DNA from: an uncultured bacterium
Lineage (GTDB): Bacteria; Cyanobacteriota; Vampirovibrionia; Gastranaerophilales; Gastranaerophilaceae
Direction: 5' to 3'
DNA: 48,404 nucleotides
Assembly: GCA_902775025.1 (NCBI GenBank)
Contig: CACYKP010000007.1
Coordinates: 1-48,404 of the forward strand
Positions 9,073 through 18,868 of this stretch are shown in pieces; position 1 is the stretch's first letter; every line of letters starts with the position of its first letter. Position numbers and translations under genes: made by a program. The notes beneath the pieces are model-generated. The model saw only the letters and a list, made by a program, of their open reading frames with translations, searched no databases and was not told the DNA's origin.

Positions 9073-10338
9073 GTGCTTATAAATAGCATTTTGAATAATA
9101 TACAATCAATATTTAAAAATGTGTATGAAAAGAGTTTTGTATTACAAAAAATCGATTGGTTAATCGGAATAAATATATTTTTAGTAATATTTTCTTCAAT
9201 TTACGCAAGTTCCGATAACATAGGGTATTTTGCTCTTTTTGCAATATTGCTGACAATAGTGAAATTGTTTACAAAAACGGGTGAACATTTTGAGTTTAAT
9301 TTAGCTGATAAATTTTTACTTATATATTTACTATTTGTTATTGTTAGCGTAGCTGGCTCATCTCTTTTTTATTTAAGTTTAAAAGGATTTTTTAAGACAC
9401 TTACATATTTAGGTTTCTATGTATCTGTGGTTCATTATTTAAAAGATAATATGGATAAAATTAAGTGGATATTTTTGTCATTTGCGCTATGTTCATGTTA
9501 TGAAATGGTATTCGCTTTTCTACAAAATTCTGGAGCAGTAGAGGAAATATCAGGTTGGCAAGATATGAGCCATCTTAATCCGGAAGAAGTTATGACAAGG
9601 GTTTACGGAACATTAAAACCATATAATCCGAACCTTTTCGGCGGGTACATGCTATCTATAATACCTGCATTTATTACGCTTCCTTTTATAAATAAAAAAC
9701 TTACAATATTTGCATTAATATTTGGCGGACTGTCTTGCGTAAGTCTTGTTTTAACAGGGTGTAGAGGAGCATATATAGGACTGTTTTTTGAACTGTTAAT
9801 ATTATTTTTTGTGGTTTACAGATTCTTGCAGCCTCAATTAAAGAAATTATTTATTACAATATCAGGTGTAGTTACAGTATTTATATCATTGATTATTGTG
9901 TCAACGGCATCGCTTAGAGCGAGAATTTTTTCTATATTTGCAATGAGAAGTGATAGTTCTAATTCTTTTAGATTTAATGTATATCACTCCTGTATAAATA
10001 TGTTTAAAGATAATTGGTTTAGAGAAATATATGGATTATATATGAAAACGGGATTTGATGCTTTGAGTGCATATAATATTTACCTTGAAACGGCGGTAGA
10101 GAGCGGAGTATTTGCACTATTAGCTTTTTTAGGATTCATAGGTATAAATATATTTAAAGCATTTAGATTTGTTTTATCTAATAAAATAACTGATGCAGTT
10201 TTTATTTTGGCTGCTCTTTTATCAATTATCGGAATGCTGACTCACGGAATTGTTGACACAGTTTTCTTTCGTCCTCAAATCCAATTTACATTCTGGATTA
10301 TGGTTGGTATAATTGGGGTAAGTCTAAGAGATAAATAA
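9073..10338 (+). CDS. O-antigen ligase/polymerase-like (Wzy_C family) membrane protein
   Basis: The 421-aa protein has about ten transmembrane segments. It carries the hallmarks of the Wzy_C/WaaL superfamily: a YNPNLFGGYML segment, a GCRGAYIGL segment at the start of a helix, a large extracytoplasmic loop, and YNIYLETAVESGVFALLAFLGF in the C-terminal third, equivalent to the conserved HNxYLxxxxExGxxG motif with Tyr in place of His. Such proteins transfer or polymerise glycans on lipid carriers at the periplasmic face of the inner membrane. Whether this one ligates O-antigen, polymerises it, or acts on another glycan cannot be decided. The start appears to be GTG at 9073 with a weak ribosome-binding site. 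Confidence 0.8.
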   Translation: MLINSILNNIQSIFKNVYEKSFVLQKIDWLIGINIFLVIFSSIYASSDNIGYFALFAILLTIVKLFTKTGEHFEFNLADKFLLIYLLFVIVSVAGSSLFYLSLKGFFKTLTYLGFYVSVVHYLKDNMDKIKWIFLSFALCSCYEMVFAFLQNSGAVEEISGWQDMSHLNPEEVMTRVYGTLKPYNPNLFGGYMLSIIPAFITLPFINKKLTIFALIFGGLSCVSLVLTGCRGAYIGLFFELLILFFVVYRFLQPQLKKLFITISGVVTVFISLIIVSTASLRARIFSIFAMRSDSSNSFRFNVYHSCINMFKDNWFREIYGLYMKTGFDALSAYNIYLETAVESGVFALLAFLGFIGINIFKAFRFVLSNKITDAVFILAALLSIIGMLTHGIVDTVFFRPQIQFTFWIMVGIIGVSLRDK

Positions 10339-10354
10339 ACTAAAGGAGTGTGTA

Positions 10355-10579
10355 ATGGTTCATATAATCGGTGATATTGGTACGTTTCAAAAATGTTCAG
10401 CATTAAAAATTCAGATGCTGAGTTGTATGGAAAAAGAAACAAAATTTGTTCAAAAAGATATTTTTAATTCCGAATGTATTCAAAGAAGGATAGATGAAGC
10501 AGCTAAAGTAAGAGCAAAATTAGAAGAAGAAATTGCAAAAAGAGATGAGAATATTAAAAAAATAAATTTTTTGGGTTAA
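10355..10579 (+). CDS. Small protein of unknown function, 74 aa
   Basis: A well-placed AAGGAG ribosome-binding site 8 bases before the ATG supports translation. The N-terminal half contains two cysteines (KCSALKIQMLSCMEKE). The C-terminal half, from about residue 40, is a highly charged helix with coiled-coil character (RRIDEAAKVRAKLEEEIAKRDENIKK). There is no signal peptide or membrane segment. It sits in the operon between the O-antigen-ligase-like gene and ligA, 16 bases after the former and 9 before the latter. I do not recognise the family. Confidence 0.65.
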   Translation: MVHIIGDIGTFQKCSALKIQMLSCMEKETKFVQKDIFNSECIQRRIDEAAKVRAKLEEEIAKRDENIKKINFLG

Positions 10580-12568
<1,989 letters not shown>

Positions 12569-12576
12569 GTTAGAAA

Positions 12577-13020
12577 ATGAAAAAAAGTTTTAATGTTATA
12601 CAGATTAACGGGTTTAGAGGAATATTGTATTTAGCATTTATAGGTGTATGCTTGGCTGCAGGTTTTGGCTGGTTTCCCGGATGGCTGTGTATGAAGCTAT
12701 GGAATCTTGCTTCTGCTAAACTACTTCAAATTCCTGCAATTGGAATTTTTCAAGGAATTCTTTTATGGGGAATTATTGCGGGGGCATATTTTACATTCAG
12801 AAAAAACAAACTTGTTGTTTGCATGAAGGCTTCAGAAGGTCTTAGTGAAGAAGAATTAAAAGCTATTTTTGCTGATATGAAAAGAACTGTTCAAGATGAT
12901 ACTTTTATGCAAAGCATGATAAAAGCTCGCAGAGCAGAATTAAAAATAAATAATTTTGCAAACACTGATATCCCAAAAGCTGATATAAATAAAGATAAAG
13001 AAAAAATAGAAACTAAATAG
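12577..13020 (+). CDS. Small membrane protein of unknown function, 147 aa
   Basis: Two hydrophobic segments are visible, near residues 14-34 (GILYLAFIGVCLAAGFGWFPGW) and 48-70 (ILQIPAIGIFQGILLWGIIAGAYF), followed by a basic, hydrophilic C-terminal half that includes LSEEELKAIFADMKRTVQDD. The likely topology is two membrane helices with a cytoplasmic tail. No family recognised. It starts 8 bases after the ligA stop and ends 7 bases before the next gene. Confidence 0.65.
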   Translation: MKKSFNVIQINGFRGILYLAFIGVCLAAGFGWFPGWLCMKLWNLASAKLLQIPAIGIFQGILLWGIIAGAYFTFRKNKLVVCMKASEGLSEEELKAIFADMKRTVQDDTFMQSMIKARRAELKINNFANTDIPKADINKDKEKIETK

Positions 13021-13027
13021 GTATAAA

Positions 13028-13555
13028 ATGCCGAGTGTATCGAGAATAAGCAAATCACCAATCACAAAATATCTTAAAGCAAATAAATACCGTGTTGAAA
13101 AAAGTGCTGGGCGTAAGCGTGATATGTATTTTTATGGTGAAAATGGCGATTATTTAGGAACAATGACTGTACACCCCAAAGGTTTTAACGAAGTTGAAGT
13201 TTCAAAGCTTATATTTAAAGAAAAATTAAAGCCTATTTTTAAAGAATATACTCAAATCAAAAACAAAATGGGTACTTTCTGGAGTATGAAAGATAAAAAT
13301 ATAGATGAATATTTGCCAATTGGTTCAACTACAACAAGAGTTACAATAGATTTACAAAACAAAACTCAAACAAAAATGATTATAGAACGTGAGCTGGAAC
13401 AAGAACCAAAATTGATACAAGATGTGTACGAAAAATATAATACAAAAGTCTATGAACTTGAAGGTCAAAAATTTAACTATAAAATAAAATCTATAACAGA
13501 AGAAACAAAACCTTATAAATGGAATAAGTGGCATAAATATAACGTTTATGTCTAA
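13028..13555 (+). CDS. SPIxxYLxxNK tandem paralog 1, unknown function
   Basis: The first of three adjacent, strongly diverged relatives. The 175-aa protein carries KSPITKYLKANK at residues 9-20 and GDYLGTMTV at about 40-48, which line up with SPIARYLVENK / KLFGRLIKG and SPIAEYLRVNK / LYLGRLTKS in the two genes that follow. The rest is Lys- and Tyr-rich, beta/alpha in character, with no signal peptide or membrane helix. I recognise no characterised family. Spacing of 7 bases upstream and 12 bases downstream places it in the operon that ends at the terminator at 14596. Confidence 0.68.
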   Translation: MPSVSRISKSPITKYLKANKYRVEKSAGRKRDMYFYGENGDYLGTMTVHPKGFNEVEVSKLIFKEKLKPIFKEYTQIKNKMGTFWSMKDKNIDEYLPIGSTTTRVTIDLQNKTQTKMIIERELEQEPKLIQDVYEKYNTKVYELEGQKFNYKIKSITEETKPYKWNKWHKYNVYV

Positions 13556-13567
13556 GGGAGATGAAAA

Positions 13568-14083
13568 ATGAAAGTATCGCCAATCGCAAGATATTTAGTT
13601 GAAAACAAAGTCAAAGCATTTAAAACTTCCGAAAAAGGAGTTGTAGAATTTAGAAATGCCGAAAATAAGTTATTTGGCAGACTAATAAAAGGTGAAGCCG
13701 AATTAGGACAATACAGGTTTGTAAGTGTTGACTTATTCAAGCCCGATGATGGCAAATTATTTATGACAAAAAGAACTGAAATTGAAAAAACTTACAGATA
13801 TTTTCTAAATGAGCACCGATTTATGCCTGTAAGAATAGAAATTGAAAATAAATTATTTGATTTTGAACACAATACACTAGAAGAACATAAATTAACAAAA
13901 GGTTTAAAGTCTGATTTATATATAGAAAAGTTACAGGAGTCAGATGAATTAAAACAAGAACGAAAAAAACTAGGGGAGTGCATTCCTGACGATTACCCTA
14001 TGTATAAAATAAATAAATCGTTCAAATATGAGTTTAAAGCATCAATGTACAACCCTAAAAGAAAAATTGACCCTAATAAATAA
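13568..14083 (+). CDS. SPIxxYLxxNK tandem paralog 2, unknown function
   Basis: The 171-aa product begins MKVSPIARYLVENK and continues with a NKLFGRLIKG segment equivalent to the YLG motif of its neighbours. Outside these motifs, identity to paralogs 1 and 3 is low, although lengths (162-175 aa) and overall composition agree. An AGGGAG ribosome-binding site lies 7 bases before the ATG. It is soluble, basic and without a signal peptide. No function can be assigned. Confidence 0.68.
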   Translation: MKVSPIARYLVENKVKAFKTSEKGVVEFRNAENKLFGRLIKGEAELGQYRFVSVDLFKPDDGKLFMTKRTEIEKTYRYFLNEHRFMPVRIEIENKLFDFEHNTLEEHKLTKGLKSDLYIEKLQESDELKQERKKLGECIPDDYPMYKINKSFKYEFKASMYNPKRKIDPNK

Positions 14084-14100
14084 ATAGCAAAGGAATAAAA

Positions 14101-14589
14101 ATGATGAAAGTCTCACCCATAGCAGAATATTTAAGAGTAAATAAAGCTATTCCAAAACAAGATAAATACGGTTGCCATTTTATAAGCCCTGAAGGTTTGT
14201 ATTTAGGTCGTCTGACTAAATCTGTTGTTAATAATTATAAAGTGGTAACATTAGAAACTTTTGGCGAAGGATTAAAGAAGATGTACACAAAGTCTGTTGC
14301 TTACGGTCAACAATATGTATATATAAAAAATCCGTCATCACCTCTCGGAATTAGTTTGACTCCCATAAAAACCTATATGAGAAAAGTTTTTGTAGATTTT
14401 ATTGAGAGCAAAAATACTATTGAAGATACAGAAAAAACTCTTGCAAATAAACTTGATTTAATTGCGATAGATGAGAATACAAACGTTGGTTTATATGATA
14501 TAAAATCACCATTTTTGTATAAAACAAAACTTACTAATTATCAAAGTAACAAATTAAAAAAGCCTTTGTTTGTATATAAAGAAAATTAA
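14101..14589 (+). CDS. SPIxxYLxxNK tandem paralog 3, unknown function
   Basis: The 162-aa product begins MMKVSPIAEYLRVNK, with GLYLGRLTKS at about residues 36-45. By comparison with paralog 2 the second ATG (14104) may be the true start, since MKVSPIA then aligns exactly, but the AAGGA site fits the first ATG slightly better. It is the last gene of the plus-strand run and is followed at once by a strong terminator. Function unknown. Confidence 0.67.
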   Translation: MMKVSPIAEYLRVNKAIPKQDKYGCHFISPEGLYLGRLTKSVVNNYKVVTLETFGEGLKKMYTKSVAYGQQYVYIKNPSSPLGISLTPIKTYMRKVFVDFIESKNTIEDTEKTLANKLDLIAIDENTNVGLYDIKSPFLYKTKLTNYQSNKLKKPLFVYKEN

Positions 14590-14595
14590 TTATGT

Positions 14596-14633
14596 AAAAA
14601 AGGCGGGCAACCATTATGGTTGCCCGCCTTTTT
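14596..14633. terminator. Strong bidirectional intrinsic terminator
   Basis: A perfect inverted repeat with left arm ending AGGCGGGCAACC (to 14612), five-base loop ATTAT and right arm GGTTGCCCGCCT from 14618, flanked by A-runs on the left and T-runs on the right. It serves both the plus-strand run ending at 14589 and the convergent nusA transcript ending at 14652. The GC-rich stem stands out in this AT-rich sequence. Confidence 0.95.
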
Positions 14634-14651
14634 ATCTCTTTTAAATAACAA

Positions 14652-15899
14652 TTATTCTTCTTCAGAAGCTTCTTCTTCTACTTCCTCTTGAGCTAAATCT
14701 TCTTCATCATATGCTTGTTGATTCATTTCTTCTTCAATTTCTTCTTGAATTTCATCAGAATCAACTGCTCTTTCATCTTCTGCATCATCAATTTCATAGT
14801 CTTGCGAAGAGCCTTTCTGACTTACCCCTGCAGCTTCTTCTTGTTCCATTTGAGAAACAGATTTAATATCAATTTTCCAACCTGTTAATCTGTGAGCGAG
14901 TCTAACGTTTTGACCTTCACGACCGATAGCTAAAGATAGTTGGTCATCAGGAACAACTACCAAAGCATCTTTTTGGTCTTCACCATCTGTCATAATATCG
15001 ACTGAAACAACTCTAGCCGGTGATATAGCATTAACGATGTATTCTACTGGATCTTCAGACCAACGAACGATATCGATTTTTTCGTTCTTTAATTCGCCAA
15101 CTATTGTTTGAATTCTGCTTCCTCTAGGTCCTATACAAGCACCTACGGAGTCAACTTCAGGATCATTTGACCAAACTGCAATTTTTGTTCTAAATCCTGC
15201 TTCACGAGAAATTGATTTAATTTCAACTATTCCGTCTTCAATTTCAGGAACCTCTAATTCAAATAATTCTCTAACAATTTCAGGGTGTGCGTGTGAAACA
15301 ATAACTTGAGGAAGTCTGTTTGTTTCTTTTACGTTTAGAACGAATACTCTGATTCTGTTCCCCGGTTTATAGTATTCTCTTGGTATTTGTTCTCTTTGAG
15401 GCATAATAGCATCAGTTTTTCCGATGTTAACTATTACGTTTCTGTTTTCAACTCTTTGAATAATACCTGTTGTAAGAGTACCTTTCTTTTCTAAAAATTC
15501 GTTAAGAATATTATTTCTTTCTGCATCTCTAATTCTTTGAGTGATAACTTGTTTAGCTGATTGAGCTGCAATTCTTCCGAACTGTTCAGGAGTAACTTCA
15601 ATTTTTACTTCGTCATCAACTTCAACTTCATCATCAATTTCTTGAGCATCTTCTAAAGAGATTTCCATATCCGGATCTTCTACGTTTTTAACAACCGTCT
15701 TTGTCGAAAAAACGCCGATTTCACCTGTTTGTTCATCAAAAATAGCTTCAATGTTAGCAGCTTCTTTAACGTGCATGTGTTTTTTGTATGCTGCAACAAG
15801 AGCATCGCATAGAGAAGATATAATAACATCTTTGGATATTCCTCTTTCTCTTTCAAGCTCCTCGCAAGCTTCAAATAATGCTGTTCCGATTTTAATCAT
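14652..15899 (-). CDS. nusA: Transcription termination/antitermination factor NusA
   Basis: The 415-aa protein has the NusA order: N-terminal RNA-polymerase-binding domain (about 1-125), S1 domain (about 134-200, GTLTTGIIQRVENRNVIVNIG), then two KH domains containing GACIGPRGSRIQTI and LAIGREGQNVRLA. It modulates RNA polymerase pausing, intrinsic termination and antitermination. The last ~70 residues form a very acidic Glu-rich tail, unlike the folded AR repeats of E. coli NusA. It is the second gene after rimP (12-base gap). The gene ends at the 14596 terminator, so the ylxR-infB genes that often follow are absent here. Confidence 0.96.
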   Translation of the reverse strand: MIKIGTALFEACEELERERGISKDVIISSLCDALVAAYKKHMHVKEAANIEAIFDEQTGEIGVFSTKTVVKNVEDPDMEISLEDAQEIDDEVEVDDEVKIEVTPEQFGRIAAQSAKQVITQRIRDAERNNILNEFLEKKGTLTTGIIQRVENRNVIVNIGKTDAIMPQREQIPREYYKPGNRIRVFVLNVKETNRLPQVIVSHAHPEIVRELFELEVPEIEDGIVEIKSISREAGFRTKIAVWSNDPEVDSVGACIGPRGSRIQTIVGELKNEKIDIVRWSEDPVEYIVNAISPARVVSVDIMTDGEDQKDALVVVPDDQLSLAIGREGQNVRLAHRLTGWKIDIKSVSQMEQEEAAGVSQKGSSQDYEIDDAEDERAVDSDEIQEEIEEEMNQQAYDEEDLAQEEVEEEASEEE

Positions 15900-15911
15900 G
15901 TTTATTCTCCT

Positions 15912-16394
15912 TTAATCAATATATAATTTTGCTGACTGTATATTATCTTTTGGAATTTTTAATTCAATACCGTCTTCGAATCGTAAGAATGTTAGTCCGA
16001 AGTTGTCGTCCCAATCTATTATTTCACCTTTAAAAATCTTTTCCGTTTCACCTTCTAACGGTTCTTTTAGTTTTAGGCTTATTCTTCTGCCTTGAAAATA
16101 AACGAATTCTTTATTGGATTTGAATTTCCTTTCTAACCCGGGAGATGAAACTTCAAGATAGTATTTAACAGGAATCAGTTCATCTAAGAAGTCATTAAGA
16201 GAACGTGTCACGTTTTCACAATCATCTAGCGTAACATCTTTTTCTTTGGAATAAAGATAAATTCTTAAAAACCATCGATGGTTTTCTTTTATGAATTCTA
16301 TCTCTATTGGAATATACCCATACCTCATCGCTGTATTTTCAATAAGCGGTGTAATTTTTTCGAGTACTTCGTGCCTGTTAATTTCCTGTTTCAT
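15912..16394 (-). CDS. rimP: Ribosome maturation factor RimP
   Basis: The 160-aa protein matches RimP in length, domain order and position before nusA. The N-terminal alpha/beta domain includes IEFIKENHRWFLRIYL and a YYLEVSSPGLERKF segment near residues 80-93; a C-terminal SH3-like domain follows. It assists 30S subunit assembly. The start ATG (16394) has GGAGG only 3 bases upstream, a short but usable spacing. The leader of about 105 bases contains an intrinsic-terminator hairpin. Confidence 0.93.
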   Translation of the reverse strand: MKQEINRHEVLEKITPLIENTAMRYGYIPIEIEFIKENHRWFLRIYLYSKEKDVTLDDCENVTRSLNDFLDELIPVKYYLEVSSPGLERKFKSNKEFVYFQGRRISLKLKEPLEGETEKIFKGEIIDWDDNFGLTFLRFEDGIELKIPKDNIQSAKLYID

Positions 16395-16450
16395 AAGCCT
16401 CCATTTTTAGGTCGCGGGGACGATTAGATATTTACCCCTTGCCCCTTAAT

Positions 16451-16487
16451 AAAAAAAGAACGGGTAACAAATGACCGTTCTTTTTTT
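16451..16487 (-). terminator. Intrinsic-terminator hairpin in the rimP-nusA leader (putative attenuator)
   Basis: A 13-base perfect inverted repeat (arms 16451-16463 and 16475-16487, core GAACGG/CCGTTC) with an 11-base loop ends in seven T on either strand. On the minus strand it lies between the rimP promoter and the rimP start, starting about 14 bases after the predicted transcription start. No upstream minus-strand gene exists for it to terminate, so premature termination of the rimP-nusA transcript is the simplest role. Confidence 0.75.
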
Positions 16488-16507
16488 AAGAAACTATTCA
16501 CACAAAG

Positions 16508-16536
16508 ATTATAGCAAAGATTATTTTTAAAGTAAA
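16508..16536 (-). promoter_or_regulatory. Extended -10 promoter of rimP-nusA
   Basis: On the minus strand TTTACT (16536-16531), a 17-base spacer and a perfect TATAAT (16513-16508) preceded by TGC, giving an extended -10. Transcription should start near 16501, about 107 bases before the rimP ATG. Confidence 0.7.
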
Positions 16537-16605
16537 GCGAACAAGGTTAAAACTATATTTATAAAATCACGTTATATTTGTGTTAAGACGACGTATTGTA
16601 AAGAA

Positions 16606-16656
16606 TTGTTACAATTTATCAAAAAAAGCTAAAGTTTTTAAAAAATATGCCGATAT
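16606..16656 (+). promoter_or_regulatory. Sigma-28-type (FliA) promoter with upstream TTGTNACAATTT element, copy 1
   Basis: TAAA (16630-16633, within TAAAGTTT), 15-base spacer and GCCGATAT (16649-16656) match the flagellar sigma-28 consensus TAAA-N15-GCCGATAA at 11 of 12 positions. TTGTTACAATTT (16606-16617) lies 12 bases upstream of the -35. The same pairing occurs at 24922-24972 and 48215-48276. Confidence 0.75.
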
Positions 16657-16699
16657 ATATTTTGTAAGAAAAAAGAAGGTTCACAGAAAGGAGTATTTT

Positions 16700-16828
16700 A
16701 TGTACGGAATGTGGCCGGGATGTTACAGTTTCAGAGAAGAATTAAGCTTATTTGCTCTCTGGCTTAAAGAACAAACAGAAGCGTTTGTATTAAAAATTTA
16801 TGAACTGGACAGAATGATTAATTCATAA
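16700..16828 (+). CDS. 42-aa protein expressed from a sigma-28-type promoter
   Basis: The ORF begins at ATG 16700 with AAGGAG 7 bases upstream and a sigma-28-type promoter about 45 bases upstream. A longer in-frame ORF starting at 16580 crosses the promoter and is not credible. The 42 residues begin MYGMWPGCYSFREE and continue as an amphipathic helix (LSLFALWLKEQTEAFVLKIYELDRMINS). There is one cysteine and no signal peptide. A terminator follows at 16911, so this is a small monocistronic unit. Function unknown; the promoter suggests expression with flagellar genes. Confidence 0.68.
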   Translation: MYGMWPGCYSFREELSLFALWLKEQTEAFVLKIYELDRMINS

Positions 16829-16910
16829 TTCTGTTAATAGTTCAAATATAGCACGGTAAGTATATTAATAAAGATTTATATTTCTCTCTTTCTCTTAAAT
16901 AATAATATTT

Positions 16911-16941
16911 AAACACCTTTTAACTAAAAGGTGTTTTTTTT
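16911..16941 (+). terminator. Intrinsic terminator after the 42-aa gene
   Basis: Left arm AAACACCTTTT (16911-16921), loop AACT, right arm AAAAGGTGTTT (16926-16936), continuing into a run of T to 16941. Confidence 0.88.
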
Positions 16942-17016
16942 ATGGCAAATGTGCTTAGCTGAGTAAGAATAAACAATTCTGATAAATTTTATGCTTTACA
17001 AAACTTTACATAAAGT

Positions 17017-17046
17017 CAATTTCTCATGACAAAAATACTTTGTATA
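17017..17046 (+). promoter_or_regulatory. Shared bipartite promoter-like element (copy 2)
   Basis: CAATTT (17017-17022), 14 bases, then ACTTTGTATA (17037-17046; one mismatch to ACTTTATATA), ending 19 bases before the ATG at 17066. The ten bases CAATTTCTCA are identical to copy 4 at 38264. A short palindrome, ACTTTA-CA-TAAAGT, lies just upstream (17003-17016). Confidence 0.6.
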
Positions 17047-17065
17047 TTTAACGAGGTATATTTCC

Positions 17066-18868
17066 ATGGTTTTAAAAAGTAGTTTTAATACAACAAATAT
17101 ATATAAAGATTATCCTGCAAAAGGTTTATCAAATAATACCGGCAGTTCAGTTTTATCTAAACCTAATTCTGCGGTTAATCCGACAGACAAGTTGGTTGGT
17201 ACCGTTGGAGATAAATTTACCAAAGCTGATAAAACAAAAAGCCAAAAACCAATAGAACCGGTTTCCGTTATATTCAACAGAATAAAACAAAAATGTGATG
17301 AGAATGATATAGATATAAATGAATTGCAGCGAGGTATAGAAAATATTACAGGTTTGGTAACAGAAGAAGACAAGAATAAATTGACCGAAAAACAACAAGC
17401 AGTTCTGTTTTCAATTGTAGAAAAAATATTAGACAGATCTATTAAACTTAAAAAAGTACATAAAAATAATGATATTGATTTGTTAAAATCTGTTTTAAAT
17501 CAAGCTGCATTTGCATCAGAGGTTATTATAAAACAGAAATCATATCAAGATTACAATTCTTTGGATAACGATGTTAATAGTTTAGGTAATGAATTTTTAA
17601 ATGCAATAGAAAATCTAACTTTAGATGAACTTGATTCCAGAATATCAAAGTTAAAAAAAGATACAAAAAAAGAAATAGAAGAATTTAATAAAAGTATTGC
17701 CGGATATTCAGAAAAAGAACAAAAAGAAATGAAAAAGGCAAAACTTGAACAAATGAATGCCACTCTTAGCTTGATGTATTTGAGATTATGTGAAAGAGCA
17801 TCAAAGGAAGTTTCTTTGAATGCTTTAACAATGTTATCACCAAATGATGCTGAAAAATGTCATGAAGCTTTATATGATATGCAGGCAAGTGATGAGTTAA
17901 GAAAAGAATTAGCAAAAGCTGACGATTATAATATTGATAAAAGGCTTTTGAAATCTTATGAAGCTGAAGGCATAAAATTTGATGAAGAAGCTTACCAAAA
18001 AATGGTAGCCAGAAAGACAAGCTGGAAAGACAAAACATCTTTAACAGAATATTATGCTCAGTTTAACTCAGCTTTGGAGAACAGAGAAGAAAATACTTAT
18101 TTAACAGAAGAAGTAGTAAATACAACTTATAAAGGTATTGGAGTCGGTGCTCAAATTAACCATGTTATGACGGAAGATGAGAAATCTGAATTTGTTGAGA
18201 CATGGAATTCTGATGTTAAAGCATATTATGGTGAAGATTCTAAGCAATATAAAGAATTAAAATCTCATGTTGAACAAAAAGTTGAAGAATATAATAAAGG
18301 AGAAGTACAAAAACAAGAAGCTAATTTATCGGCAAGTGAGGTGAAAACTGAGCTAAGTGTAAAACAACACTACCAATCATTAAGCCGCACACAAGTACCG
18401 ATTATGCCAAGTCCTGCATCGTTAAGCAATTTTACAAAAACTTTTGGCAACAATCATTTTGATTTAAATAATAAATTTGTTGTTACTAATCCCGAGAACG
18501 TAGATATATCTGATATTAGAAGAAGAATATCTGAAGGAGAACTGAGAACGGATAAGGATATCCAAGAGGCAATTGGAGCAAATTCAAATCATGAAGTAGT
18601 AACCTTTTTAGCTAAAGATCCTGTTTTAAGGGTAACCCAAAAAGCAAGAATTCGTAATTATATAAGCAATGAAAACCCTGCTAATGGTAATCTTCAAACA
18701 TTAGCAGAAAAAGTGCCTGTTATTATACCTGATATAATGAATTATATGCGAGGAGATAAACAAAAATTTGTTGAACAATTGATATCGCAGCGTAAAGTTA
18801 GTTATGATAGAGCTAAAGGTATAGAGAAGGAACTAGAGGATGAAAATGGTCAAAAAATTTCTGTATAA
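17066..18868 (+). CDS. Lineage-specific 600-aa helical protein of unknown function
   Basis: The first ~70 residues are Ser/Thr/Asn/Lys-rich and look disordered. The remainder is highly charged, Lys/Glu-rich and mainly helical, with coiled-coil-like stretches near residues 190-240. A second Ser/Pro-rich linker lies near residues 420-450 (SLSRTQVPIMPSPASLSNF). There is no signal peptide, membrane helix or enzyme motif. The start ATG has ACGAGG 10 bases upstream. It carries copy 2 of the shared promoter element and its 3' end overlaps the next gene by 23 bases. It resembles the 43555 protein in size and general build, but I see no clear sequence similarity. Confidence 0.72.
   Translation: MVLKSSFNTTNIYKDYPAKGLSNNTGSSVLSKPNSAVNPTDKLVGTVGDKFTKADKTKSQKPIEPVSVIFNRIKQKCDENDIDINELQRGIENITGLVTEEDKNKLTEKQQAVLFSIVEKILDRSIKLKKVHKNNDIDLLKSVLNQAAFASEVIIKQKSYQDYNSLDNDVNSLGNEFLNAIENLTLDELDSRISKLKKDTKKEIEEFNKSIAGYSEKEQKEMKKAKLEQMNATLSLMYLRLCERASKEVSLNALTMLSPNDAEKCHEALYDMQASDELRKELAKADDYNIDKRLLKSYEAEGIKFDEEAYQKMVARKTSWKDKTSLTEYYAQFNSALENREENTYLTEEVVNTTYKGIGVGAQINHVMTEDEKSEFVETWNSDVKAYYGEDSKQYKELKSHVEQKVEEYNKGEVQKQEANLSASEVKTELSVKQHYQSLSRTQVPIMPSPASLSNFTKTFGNNHFDLNNKFVVTNPENVDISDIRRRISEGELRTDKDIQEAIGANSNHEVVTFLAKDPVLRVTQKARIRNYISNENPANGNLQTLAEKVPVIIPDIMNYMRGDKQKFVEQLISQRKVSYDRAKGIEKELEDENGQKISV

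Larger units (their letters stand above)
16395..16699. other. 305-base intergenic regulatory region between rimP and the 42-aa gene
   Basis: No gene is visible here. The region holds the rimP leader with its terminator hairpin (16451-16487), the rimP promoter (16508-16536, minus) and, on the plus strand, a TTGTTACAATTT element (16606-16617) with a sigma-28-type promoter (16630-16656). The rimP leader also has GGGG and CCCC blocks (16402-16440 area) that could pair with each other. The two promoters are back to back. Confidence 0.7.

Noticed and set aside
16580-16699. In-frame upstream extension of the 42-aa gene (82-aa ORF from 16580)
   Set aside because: The extension spans the TTGTTACAATTT element and the sigma-28-type promoter, and the ATG at 16700 has the only good ribosome-binding site.
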